Assembly: GCA_002395775.1 (NCBI GenBank)
Contig: DGUV01000056.1
Location: 232,937 to 246,415 of the forward strand
Length of the DNA: 13,479 bases
Direction: 5' to 3'
From: Prevotellaceae bacterium UBA4301
GTDB taxonomy: Bacteria > Bacteroidota > Bacteroidia > Bacteroidales > Bacteroidaceae
Within the stretch, counting starts at the first letter, position 1, and every line of letters begins with the position of its first letter. Below the pieces are notes generated by a model. The model saw only the letters and a list, made by a program, of their open reading frames with translations. It was not told the origin of the DNA and searched no databases. A program made the position numbers and the translations under genes. Positions 1 to 6,647 of this stretch are shown piece by piece.

Positions 1-721
1 CCACCTTGTTCACATTCTGTCCGCCGGCACCACTGGAGCGGAAGGTGTCCCACTTGATGGCGCCTTCGTTGATTTCCACGTCGAACTCCTCGGCCTCGGG
101 CAGTACGGCCACGGTGGCGGCAGAGGTGTGTACGCGGCCTTGCGTCTCAGTGGCTGGCACGCGCTGTACGCGATGCACGCCCGACTCGTATTTCAGTGTG
201 CCGTAGGCTCCCTCGCCTGTGACGGAGAAAACGATTTCCTTGTATCCGCCCGATGCGCCTTCGCTGTAGCTGGAGACCGCAGTCTTCCAGCCCTTCGTCT
301 CGCAGTATTTGGTGTACATGCGGAATAGGTCGCCTGCGAAGAGGGCTGCCTCGTCGCCGCCCGTTCCGCCTCGTATTTCCATGATGACGTTCTTGTCGTC
401 CTCGGGGTCGGCAGGGATGAGCAGGAGTTTGATTTCCTCCTCCAGTTCGGGCAGTCGGTGTTCGCTCTGTGCCATTTCCTGGCGCAGCATTTCCTTTGTC
501 TCGGGGTCGTCCTCTGTGGCGAGCATCTCGCGAGCGTCCTGCACGTTCTGCAGGTGTCCCATGTATTCCTTCCTGGCCTCCATGATTTTGCCCAGGTCTT
601 TGTATTCCTTGGTCAGCTTCACGTAGCGCTTCTGGTCGGCTATCACACTCGGGTCGGTAATCAGTGTCGACACTTCCTCGTATCGCGCCACCAACCCTTC
701 CAGTTTGTCTAATAATTCCAC
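1..721 (-). CDS. prfA: Peptide chain release factor 1 (RF1), 3' end outside the window
   Basis: RF1 reads UAA and UAG stop codons on the ribosome and triggers release of the finished protein. About 240 N-terminal codons are present; the family is usually about 360 residues, so roughly a third is missing at the left edge. Visible are the start of domain 2 (EIRGGTGGDEA), the stop-codon-reading PAT tripeptide in RVPATETQGR at about residues 189-191, and the catalytic GGQ inside SSGAGGQNVNKV at residues 233-235. PAT rather than the SPF tripeptide marks RF1, not RF2. The start is GTG at 719-721: an in-frame stop lies two codons upstream and no ATG fits. With this start the GGQ glutamine is residue 235, the same number as in E. 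coli RF1. The gene lies downstream of purM and an esterase gene and is probably cotranscribed with them, since no TAnnTTTG box is visible in the 104-base spacer. Confidence 0.96.
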   Translation of the reverse strand, partial: MELLDKLEGLVARYEEVSTLITDPSVIADQKRYVKLTKEYKDLGKIMEARKEYMGHLQNVQDAREMLATEDDPETKEMLRQEMAQSEHRLPELEEEIKLLLIPADPEDDKNVIMEIRGGTGGDEAALFAGDLFRMYTKYCETKGWKTAVSSYSEGASGGYKEIVFSVTGEGAYGTLKYESGVHRVQRVPATETQGRVHTSAATVAVLPEAEEFDVEINEGAIKWDTFRSSGAGGQNVNKV

Positions 722-733
722 TTTCTATTTTTC

Positions 734-800
734 TGATTACTCGGATTACTCAGAATACTCGGATTACTCAGAATACTCGGATTACTCAGAATACTCGGAT
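734..800. repeat. Tandem 18-bp repeat upstream of prfA
   Basis: Three perfect head-to-tail copies of GGATTACTCAGAATACTC occupy 743-796, with partial copies on both sides (TGATTACTC at 734-742, GGAT at 797-800). Each unit is two related 9-mers (GGATTACTC and AGAATACTC), so the block can also be read as a 9-bp satellite. It lies between the esterase stop and the prfA start, inside the probable transcript leader of prfA. The right end runs into an inverted repeat at 795-809. There are no spacers, so it is not CRISPR. Function is unknown. Confidence 0.93.
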
Positions 801-809
801 TTAATCCGA
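795..809. repeat. Short perfect inverted repeat closing the tandem repeat
   Basis: TCGGATT and AATCCGA are exact inverted 7-mers around a single T. The left arm is formed by the end of the last tandem-repeat unit. With one central base it cannot fold as a good RNA hairpin without opening inner pairs, so a DNA site or a by-product of repeat expansion is as likely as a terminator. No T-run follows on the minus strand. Confidence 0.5.
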
Positions 810-825
810 TATTAGGTCTCTCTTC

Positions 826-1680
826 TTACTTAAAATTCCTCGATACGAAGGGCAGGCACAGGCGCAGGGCATTGTGCCAGTATTCCCACGTGTGTCCGCC
901 GTCGCGTACGCGGAGCTGAGCATTGAAGCGCTTCATGCGTAGTTTCTTGTACAGCTCGATGTTGTTGTCGAAGAGGAAGTCGTCGTCGCCGCAATCGATG
1001 AAGAAGGCAATCTGGCGCAGGGCGTTCAGTTCCTCGTCGCTGGCCTTGTCCAGTTTGTCGAACGGGTTGCGCTTGGCCACGGCGTTGGTCACCTGTGCCA
1101 CCTTGTCGTCCAGCGCGGCATCGGGGCGTGCCTGGGCATTGAGCCATGCGCTCATGGGGTAGCAGGCGCAGAACATGTCGGGATGTCCCAGGGCATAGCC
1201 TACGCTGCCGCCTCCGCCCATCGACAGGCCTGCCACGGCGCGTTGTCCGCGACTGCCTCCGGCTCTGTATTTCTGCTCCACGGCGGGCAGGAGTTCCTGG
1301 AAGAAGTGGTCTTCGTAGGCCCAGCCGGGCATGTTGAAGTATCCGTTCCAGACGTTCTTCGTGTCGGGGCCTCCGGCACAGGGCATGACGATGACCATCT
1401 TCTGTGCCTCGCCAGTGGCCATCAGTTCGTCGGCCACGCGGTCCATTTGTCCCTTGTCCTGCCACGAGCGTTCGTCGTCGGTGAATCCGTGCAGCAGGTA
1501 GAGTATGGGATAGTGACGGTTGGTCTCGCGGCGGAATCCGTCGGGCAGGTAGACCATGTAGTAGCGTACGGTGCCCAGGATGTTGCTCTTGATGCTGTCG
1601 CGCACCACGGCGGCGTCGGCCGATGTCGTAACCATTAGCCCCACCAGGAACATGCTGATTTTCCGTAATACAGTTTTCAT
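826..1680 (-). CDS. Secreted alpha/beta-hydrolase esterase (feruloyl esterase / esterase D-like)
   Basis: A 284-residue hydrolase predicted to be exported. Residues 1-23 form a signal peptide (basic start, hydrophobic core FLVGLMV, then SADA before the likely cleavage). The fold signature follows: YLLHGF at 61-66 (oxyanion region), nucleophile Ser153 in GLSMGG, acidic residues in DCGDDD at 229-234 that probably supply the catalytic Asp, and His263 in GGHTWEYWH. This order and length fit the putative esterase/CE1 family, whose members cut ester-linked side groups such as ferulate or acetate from plant polysaccharides, or small acyl esters. The substrate cannot be read from sequence. It starts 22 bases after the purM stop with no clear promoter, so it is probably cotranscribed with purM. 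It separates purM from prfA. Confidence 0.88.
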   Translation of the reverse strand: MKTVLRKISMFLVGLMVTTSADAAVVRDSIKSNILGTVRYYMVYLPDGFRRETNRHYPILYLLHGFTDDERSWQDKGQMDRVADELMATGEAQKMVIVMPCAGGPDTKNVWNGYFNMPGWAYEDHFFQELLPAVEQKYRAGGSRGQRAVAGLSMGGGGSVGYALGHPDMFCACYPMSAWLNAQARPDAALDDKVAQVTNAVAKRNPFDKLDKASDEELNALRQIAFFIDCGDDDFLFDNNIELYKKLRMKRFNAQLRVRDGGHTWEYWHNALRLCLPFVSRNFK

Positions 1681-1702
1681 ATCATTTTTTTATTTTCAAC
1701 TT

Positions 1703-2869
1703 TCAATACTCAAATGTTCCGTATTCGCTCTTGATGCAGAGGCTCTTGGGGCCTTCCTCGATGTGGCCGATGACTTGTGCGTCGATGTTGAACGAACGGC
1801 TGATCTCGATGGCCCTTTCTGCATCCTCGGGTGCAAGGTAGACCTCCAGTCGGTGGCCCATGTTGAACACCTTGTAGGCTTCGGCATAGTCGGTCCCGCT
1901 TTCCTTTATGATGGCCTTGAAGAGGGGAGGAACGGGGAACATGTTGTCCTTAATGACGCGACAATTCTCACCCACGAAGTGCAACACCTTTGTCTGTGCT
2001 CCGCCTGTGCAGTGGACCATGCCATGGATGCGTGGACGCAGTTTGTCCAGTATGCGCTTCACTACCGGGGCGTAGGTGCGAGTGGGGGAGAGCACGAGTT
2101 TGCCGGCATCTATGGGTGAGCCCTCCACGGGGTCGGTCAGACGAAAGGAACCGCTGTAGACGAGTTCCTCGGGCACGGCTTTGTCGTAGCTTTCGGGGTA
2201 TCGCTCGGCCAGGTATTTGGCGAAGACGTCGTGGCGTGCGGAGGTCAGTCCGTTGGAGCCCATGCCGCCGTTGTACTGCGTTTCGTAGGTGGCTTGTCCG
2301 TAGCTTGCCAGGCCCACGATGACGTCGCCCGGGCGGATGTTGCGGTTGTCGATGACGTCGCTGCGTTTCATGCGGCAGGTCACCGTAGAGTCCACGATGA
2401 TGGTGCGCACCAGGTCGCCCACGTCGGCCGTCTCGCCCCCGGTGGCATAGATGCCGATGCCCATCTGGCGCATCTGCTGGAGGAGTTCGTCGGTACCATT
2501 GATGATGGCCGAGATGACCTCGCCGGGGATGAGCATCTTGTTGCGGCCAATGGTGCTGCTGACCAAAATGTTGTCCGTAGCACCCACGCACAGCAGGTCG
2601 TCGGTATTCATGATCAGGGCGTCCTGTGCGATACCTTTCCACACCGAGAGGTCGCCCGTCTCCTTCCAGTACATATAAGCCAGGCTCGACTTCGTTCCAG
2701 CCCCGTCGGCATGCATGATGTTGCACCATTCGGGGTCGCCGCCCAGTATGTCGGGGATAATCTTGCAGAAAGCCTGCGGGAAGAGGCCTTTGTCGATGTT
2801 CTTGATGGCGTTGTGCACGTCCTCTTTAGCTGCCGACACGCCGCGCATCATGTAGCGTTGGTTCTCCAT
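1703..2869 (-). CDS. purM: Phosphoribosylformylglycinamidine cyclo-ligase (AIR synthetase)
   Basis: Catalyses the ATP-dependent closure of FGAM to aminoimidazole ribonucleotide, a late step in building the purine imidazole ring, in the cytoplasm. The 388-residue product has the PurM-family landmarks: HADGAGTK (53-60), DDLLCVGATDN (90-100), GGETADVGDLV (144-154) and GGMGSNGLTSAR (201-212). Its length and wording match the Bacteroidetes form, which is longer than the roughly 345-residue E. coli enzyme. An ATG 20 codons upstream (2929) is in frame, but it lies inside the promoter. The ATG at 2867-2869, giving MENQRYMMRGVSAAKEDVH, aligns with family starts and was chosen. It is first in a probable purM-esterase-prfA transcript. 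Confidence 0.96.
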   Translation of the reverse strand: MENQRYMMRGVSAAKEDVHNAIKNIDKGLFPQAFCKIIPDILGGDPEWCNIMHADGAGTKSSLAYMYWKETGDLSVWKGIAQDALIMNTDDLLCVGATDNILVSSTIGRNKMLIPGEVISAIINGTDELLQQMRQMGIGIYATGGETADVGDLVRTIIVDSTVTCRMKRSDVIDNRNIRPGDVIVGLASYGQATYETQYNGGMGSNGLTSARHDVFAKYLAERYPESYDKAVPEELVYSGSFRLTDPVEGSPIDAGKLVLSPTRTYAPVVKRILDKLRPRIHGMVHCTGGAQTKVLHFVGENCRVIKDNMFPVPPLFKAIIKESGTDYAEAYKVFNMGHRLEVYLAPEDAERAIEISRSFNIDAQVIGHIEEGPKSLCIKSEYGTFEY

Positions 2870-2899
2870 ATCTTTGTAGGTTTGTAAACTAATCGGGCG

Positions 2900-2930
2900 T
2901 AAAGATACGAAGAAAATCCGATGTGGCAAA
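2900..2930 (-). promoter_or_regulatory. Bacteroidetes-type promoter for purM
   Basis: On the minus strand, TTTG (2927-2930) is followed by 19 bases and TATCTTTA (2900-2907). This matches the -33 TTTG / -7 TAnnTTTG consensus except for the last base of the -7 box. Transcription would start near 2893-2896, giving a leader of about 25 bases before the purM ATG at 2869. Confidence 0.72.
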
Positions 2931-2987
2931 ATCTGAGGCTGTGTTTCTTATGTCATGCAACGGAAGTGCGCCTGCAGGAATACAGCC

Positions 2988-4979
2988 CTATTTCAGTGTC
3001 TCGACACGCAGGTTCGTAATTTGGCTCTTGAAGTTTCCAGTTTGTCTGAGCGGGAAGAACAGTGTGGGGACGTAGAACATGCGCCTGCCCGTGGAGAAGA
3101 CGGTGGGGCGGAAGGGGGCGTCGGAGGCCAGGTGGTCGACGCGGTTATCCTCCGTGATGACATAGACGGGCTGTGTGCTGAGCACTTGCTGGCGACGGCC
3201 GTTGACGAAGAGGCGTGTCTCCTGATTGGTGCCCTCGATGCGAATGTTTATCTTGCCGGACGACGGGAGTGTGTAGTTGAATTCGTTGATGTATCCGTCG
3301 CGCTCGAAGGCCAGACGGCCGCTTTGCCGACTGCTGAGGTAGAAGGTGGCGTAGGGGCTCTGGGTGAGGATGGTGCCTTGGGTTTCGGGTTGGCAGTCGA
3401 TGTCGAACGACACGGCATAGTCGAAGCCCACGTCGTCGATGCCGAGACCCAATTCTTTGCCAGGTTCAACGGCAGAGAGCGTCTCTACGCCTGCGCTCAG
3501 TCGCCCCAGCTCGTTCACCCCTGGGGCTTCGCTCAAGAGGGTGCGCATCTTGTCATATTCGGCATAGGGCAGGGTGGTCTTCTGCCCCGTCCAGCACTTT
3601 GTGGATATCGTCTGCATGGCAGGGAAGAGGCGGTGGTGTATGTCCTTCGTTGCGATGCCGTTGCCGTAGTGGTCGTTCCATACGGCAAACATGCCACCCT
3701 CCACCTGCGGATGCTGCTCGGGGAAGGTTTTGTTGCCCATCACGGCTGGCGTCCAGTGCTGATAGAGGTATTCGCAGTTGAGGTAGTCGTAGTAGTAGCC
3801 TGCTGCGGGCACGATGTAGACGAGCCCGTCGGGGATGGAGATGAGCTGGTAGCCCAGTGTGGCCATGGAGTCGGGTTGGGCATAGTCGGTCGACCAACAG
3901 GCCATCAGCACGCCCTCATGGCGGATGGGCGTGGTGCCTCGGGCATGGGTCAGCGAGCCCCACAGGAGGGGTTGCTTGCCGTACTGCTGCATCAGTGCCA
4001 GATAGTGGTCGGTGAAGGCGCGGAACTGTTCCACCACCTGCTGGTCGCGGTTGGAGTATTCGTCGGTACCGATGTTTACCCTGGGGCCTCGGAAGACGGG
4101 TTCCTTGCCCGAGAGGTATTCGTGGAAGAGACTGTCCATGAAGGTGTAGACGGCGGGGTTGGAGAGGTTGAAGTGGTCCATGCCGTACTCCTCGGAGCCG
4201 AGTTCAGGCCTGTACTGCGTGAAGGCCAGCACATGGGCCGGGGCGTCTATCTCGGGGATGATTTCCACGTGCAGCCGTTCGGCCAGCCGTTGCAGTTCGA
4301 TGAATTCCTGCTTCGTGTAATGGCCGTCTTTGGCCGTCAGTCCGGGGTAGGTGTCGCACTCCAGGCGGAAGGCTGAGGAGGTCTTGTTCCAGTCGTTCTG
4401 GAAGTATTGTTTGAAGCCGTTGTCGTTGAGGTGCAGTTGCAGGGTATTCATCTTGTAGTAGGCCATCACGCGCACCAGATTCCGCAGGTAGCCGATGGGT
4501 ATGAACTTGCGGCCGACGTCGAGCATGAATCCACGCAGACGATATTGTGGCACGTCCATGGCCTCGCCCTTGGGCAGCGGTCCTTGCTCGAGCAGTTGCA
4601 GCAGCGTCTGCGTGCCCCAGAAGGCCCCGATTGCGGCAGGAGCATCGATTTCCACTTTGTCGCCAATCTTCAGCCGATACCCTTCGCTGGGCGTGTTGTC
4701 CAACTTCTTGCATGTCAGCACGATGTCGCCCTCGCGCTCCTTGCCTGTGACGACGGTGAGTTTCTTGCCATTGAAGAGTAGGGCATAGTCGCTTGCTAGC
4801 TGGTCGGCAGCGGGGCGCAGTTGTTTGCTTCTGACCACGATGCGGCCGCTTGGCGTGAGTGTGCCGGTGGAACCTTCCCAGCTTGTCAGCTCGGGTATGG
4901 TAAAGGGGCGCTGATTCTTTTCGGCCAAAGCCATAGTCCCCATGAGTGCCATTAGGATTAGGAGCAGGTGTTTTTTCAT
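2988..4979 (-). CDS. Secreted family 20 glycoside hydrolase (beta-N-acetylhexosaminidase type)
   Basis: A 663-residue exported enzyme expected to release terminal beta-GlcNAc or GalNAc (or lacto-N-biose) from glycans such as mucin or host oligosaccharides. A type I signal peptide covers residues 1-19 (MKKHLLLILMALMGTMALA); there is no lipobox, so it is probably periplasmic. Residues about 25-140 form the GH20 N-terminal domain. The catalytic barrel starts at RGFMLDVGRKF (149-159), with HLNDNG (183-188), IPEIDAPAH (241-249) and the catalytic Asp306-Glu307 pair in NIGTDEY. Aromatic lining is seen at LLWG and AVWND. Residues from about 510 resemble a LamG/concanavalin-like beta-sandwich. An ATG nine codons upstream (5006) would lie almost at the predicted transcription start, so the ATG at 4979 is preferred. 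The linkage and acceptor specificity is not determinable. It has its own promoter and is flanked by spacers. Confidence 0.91.
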   Translation of the reverse strand: MKKHLLLILMALMGTMALAEKNQRPFTIPELTSWEGSTGTLTPSGRIVVRSKQLRPAADQLASDYALLFNGKKLTVVTGKEREGDIVLTCKKLDNTPSEGYRLKIGDKVEIDAPAAIGAFWGTQTLLQLLEQGPLPKGEAMDVPQYRLRGFMLDVGRKFIPIGYLRNLVRVMAYYKMNTLQLHLNDNGFKQYFQNDWNKTSSAFRLECDTYPGLTAKDGHYTKQEFIELQRLAERLHVEIIPEIDAPAHVLAFTQYRPELGSEEYGMDHFNLSNPAVYTFMDSLFHEYLSGKEPVFRGPRVNIGTDEYSNRDQQVVEQFRAFTDHYLALMQQYGKQPLLWGSLTHARGTTPIRHEGVLMACWSTDYAQPDSMATLGYQLISIPDGLVYIVPAAGYYYDYLNCEYLYQHWTPAVMGNKTFPEQHPQVEGGMFAVWNDHYGNGIATKDIHHRLFPAMQTISTKCWTGQKTTLPYAEYDKMRTLLSEAPGVNELGRLSAGVETLSAVEPGKELGLGIDDVGFDYAVSFDIDCQPETQGTILTQSPYATFYLSSRQSGRLAFERDGYINEFNYTLPSSGKINIRIEGTNQETRLFVNGRRQQVLSTQPVYVITEDNRVDHLASDAPFRPTVFSTGRRMFYVPTLFFPLRQTGNFKSQITNLRVETLK

Positions 4980-5016
4980 TTTCTCAGATGTTTTTAGTGG
5001 TTTCATGCTTCGTTTA

Positions 5017-5046
5017 CAAAGTTAGTATAAAATGTCGGGATGCAAA
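5017..5046 (-). promoter_or_regulatory. Bacteroidetes-type promoter for the GH20 gene
   Basis: The minus strand reads TTTG (5043-5046), 18 bases, then TAACTTTG (5017-5024), a perfect TAnnTTTG -7 box. Transcription would begin near 5010-5013, giving a leader of about 30 bases before the ATG at 4979. Confidence 0.78.
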
Positions 5047-5171
5047 AATTTTTGGAATGGTTTCTGCCCAATGATTGCATTCTTTCTGGTTTGGATGCGT
5101 GCTGGCCTTTGCTGTGTGTAGCGAGATTTGCCAAGCACTCGGGGGCCTTGTAGAAGAAGTGTAGACCATGT
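5047..5171. other. Spacer upstream of the GH20 promoter, possible dispersed repeat
   Basis: No convincing gene. A 51-codon minus-strand frame (5014-5169, starting MVYTSSTRPPSAWQ) is open, but it runs through both promoter boxes of the GH20 gene. Another minus-strand frame and one plus-strand frame are also free of stops over much of this stretch. I have the impression that similar promoter-proximal sequence recurs in Prevotella genomes, but that is memory, not something visible in this single copy. Confidence 0.3.
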
Positions 5172-5330
5172 CTATCTCAAATCTCAAATCTCAATCTCAA
5201 TAAATGTCACAATTCACACAAATACCCTCTTCTATAATCTTTATAACTAATTAATAATCAATTATATATAATATAATAAGAGGAGTGTGCGAGTGCCATT
5301 TAAACTGTTTGAGATTTGAGATTGAGATAG
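5172..5330. repeat. 159-bp near-palindrome, MITE-like element
   Basis: The ends are an exact inverted pair, CTATCTCAA (5172-5180) and TTGAGATAG (5322-5330), and both arms continue with repeats of CAAATCTC/GAGATTTG. Further inward, TAAATGTCAC (5201-5210) pairs with GTGCCATTTA (5293-5302) with one mismatch. CACAC (5215-5219) pairs with GTGTG (5285-5289), and CCTCTT (5226-5231) with AAGAGG (5278-5283). All pairs share nearly the same centre, close to 5251, and the middle is very AT-rich. A small non-autonomous transposable element or a fold-back regulatory repeat fits. I see no clear target-site duplication and no coding capacity. Confidence 0.7.
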
Positions 5331-5381
5331 CAAGTAATTATTTTAGTAGTATCATTTTAATATTTAATTCTCTAAATAGCA

Positions 5382-5662
5382 ATGTCTTACGACATTTTTA
5401 AGAGCGTCGCTCCGGCGATGCCCCGACCTGAAAAAGGCACAAAATGCATCAAATTGCTCCTCTCACAGGCCTCAAAAGACATGCGTTAACCCCTTGTTCC
5501 GATGTTTTTCCCAACGTTTGTGATATATTTAGTGCTTCGGAAAAATAGCACATTTAACTCATTTGGGAGGTGTTTTGTGACCAAATGACTATCCACGTTG
5601 CAGAAAGTGGGGGCAACAAGGGCCAATTGTCACAATTATTGAGACCAATTGTGACCAATTGA
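5382..5662 (+). pseudogene. Decayed fragment of a large mobile-element-type protein gene
   Basis: A plus-strand frame opens with ATG at 5382 and reads MSYDIFKSVAPAMPRPEK and on to SQASKDMR, then meets TAA at 5487. The same frame continues sensibly past the stop as PLVPMFFPT. Near 5517 the sense shifts frame: from 5519 it reads CDIFSASEK, stop, HI, stop, then LIWEVFCDQM and HVAESGGNKGQLSQLL, ending at TGA 5660-5662. From memory this order (FKSVAPA..PRPEKG, EPLVPM.FP, W..LCGQM..LV..SG..KGQL) is the N-terminal part of a family of large Bacteroidetes proteins found on mobile elements, with a P-loop-like SGxxKGQL. I cannot fix the family name; DUF3987/VirE-like is a guess. If right, TAA at 5487 replaced a Glu codon and one base was lost near 5517. 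The rest of the gene is absent. Confidence 0.62.
5624..5661. repeat. Inverted repeat with an overlapping 10-bp tandem
   Basis: CAATTGTCACAATT (5624-5637) and AATTGTGACCAATTG (5647-5661) are inverted copies differing by one inserted base, separated by nine bases. The right arm also contains a tandem GACCAATTGT / GACCAATTGA. It overlaps the tail of the gene relic and lies about 65 bases beyond the patatin stop. There is no T-run, so it is not a canonical terminator. Confidence 0.65.
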
Positions 5663-5686
5663 AATACATAGCGTGGCCCTTGGCTC

Positions 5687-5723
5687 GGGCAACCTTGAGG
5701 CCATGCTTGGGCAACCTTGAGGC
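5687..5723. repeat. Direct repeat of 15 bp with a 22-bp period
   Basis: GGGCAACCTTGAGGC occurs at 5687-5701 and again at 5709-5723, separated by seven bases, immediately beyond the stop codon of the patatin gene. Only two copies are present. It may have arisen by slippage; no function is evident. Confidence 0.8.
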
Positions 5724-5726
5724 TTA

Positions 5727-6617
5727 TTAACGCTTTGTGTGTTTCGCCTCTTGCTTTTCTTTCCGGGCTTTTGCCACGAGGGCTTGGCGTGCTTTGTTGC
5801 GTCCGATGGCAATGATGCGTTCCGACTTGTCGTAATCGAAGCTGTCGATGTTGTTCATCTGGATGTCAACAAGTAGGTCGGGCCTCATGAGCTTGGTCAT
5901 CAGAAGTGAGTTTTGCCTAATCATGATGCTGCTGCTGCGCGAGAGCAGGGTGAAATAATTGAAGTCGGCATGCTCGGGCGTGAGTTTGTCGATGATAATC
6001 TGGCTCAGCGACTTTTGCTTCTTCCTCCGTTCCTCTGCCTCTTGTTGAATCTTTGTCTTCACCTCGTAGTCTTGTCCGCTTACGTCAACGCCCACCAGCA
6101 TGTCTCCTTCCCGCCGTACGACGCGATTGAGGGGTAGCGGGTTGGTCACTCCGCCGTCAATCAGAATCATGCCGTCGCGCCTGACAGGACTGAAGAACGA
6201 CGGTAGGGAGATGCTGGCGCGGATGGCCTGGAACAGACTCCCTTCGCGAAACACCACTTCGCGTCCGCTGGCCCAGTCAGTGGCAACAGCGCAATAGGGG
6301 ATGGGCAGTTTCTCGATGGGCACGTCGGGCACAATCTCCATCAGGGCCTCGATGATGCGCTCGCCCTTTACCAGGTGGTTGATGCTGAAAGAGAGGTCGA
6401 TGAGGTCGCGCATTCGTCCCCGGTCGATGGTCTTCATCCATTCGCGGTAGTCCTGAAGCTTGCCTGCAGCATAGATGCCACCTACCAGGGCGCCCATCGA
6501 ACAGCCGGCAACAGACGTGATGTGGTGGCCTTGGGCTTCAAGTTCTTCGATGACACCGATGTGGGCCAGTCCGCGTGCGCTTCCGCTTGAGAGAACTAAG
6601 GCTATGTCTTTTCCCAT
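5727..6617 (-). CDS. Patatin-like phospholipase (cytosolic, RssA type)
   Basis: A 296-residue serine acyl hydrolase with a Ser-Asp dyad. The nucleophile elbow is AGCSMG with Ser40, and the second dyad residue is Asp154 in LIDGGVTNPLP. The oxyanion loop is LSSGSARGLAHIG (9-21); its first glycines are replaced by serines compared with the common GGGxRG form. There is no signal peptide and no C-terminal beta-barrel domain, so a cytoplasmic or membrane-associated RssA-like enzyme is more likely than a secreted toxin or the longer outer-membrane patatins. The C-terminus is strongly basic (KARKEKQEAKHTKR), which could favour contact with membranes or nucleic acid. It starts 30 bases after manA with no promoter between, so it appears to be last in the phoH operon. 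The lipid substrate is unknown. Confidence 0.9.
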   Translation of the reverse strand: MGKDIALVLSSGSARGLAHIGVIEELEAQGHHITSVAGCSMGALVGGIYAAGKLQDYREWMKTIDRGRMRDLIDLSFSINHLVKGERIIEALMEIVPDVPIEKLPIPYCAVATDWASGREVVFREGSLFQAIRASISLPSFFSPVRRDGMILIDGGVTNPLPLNRVVRREGDMLVGVDVSGQDYEVKTKIQQEAEERRKKQKSLSQIIIDKLTPEHADFNYFTLLSRSSSIMIRQNSLLMTKLMRPDLLVDIQMNNIDSFDYDKSERIIAIGRNKARQALVAKARKEKQEAKHTKR

Positions 6618-6647
6618 ATTGCTGAGATGGAATGGTGTTTGTTCGGT

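Noticed and set aside
734..800. Possible CRISPR array
   Set aside because: The repeats are directly adjacent 18-mers with no spacers and no cas genes nearby.
2937..2987. GGCTGT / ACAGCC inverted pair as a terminator of the GH20 gene
   Set aside because: The six-base arms are about 40 bases apart, there is no proper T-run, and it sits next to the purM promoter; too weak to call.
2955..4376. 473-codon open frame on the plus strand
   Set aside because: It lies opposite the GH20 gene, whose minus-strand frame has a signal peptide and all catalytic motifs. The plus-strand translation has no recognisable domain and is a by-product of GC-rich codon use.
5014..5169. 51-residue minus-strand gene
   Set aside because: It would include both promoter boxes of the GH20 gene, has no start context of its own and is one of several open frames in the same stretch.
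5401..5412. GAGC-GTC-GCTC hairpin in the middle spacer
   Set aside because: The stem is only four to five bases and it lies inside the protein-like frame of the gene relic, so it is probably incidental.
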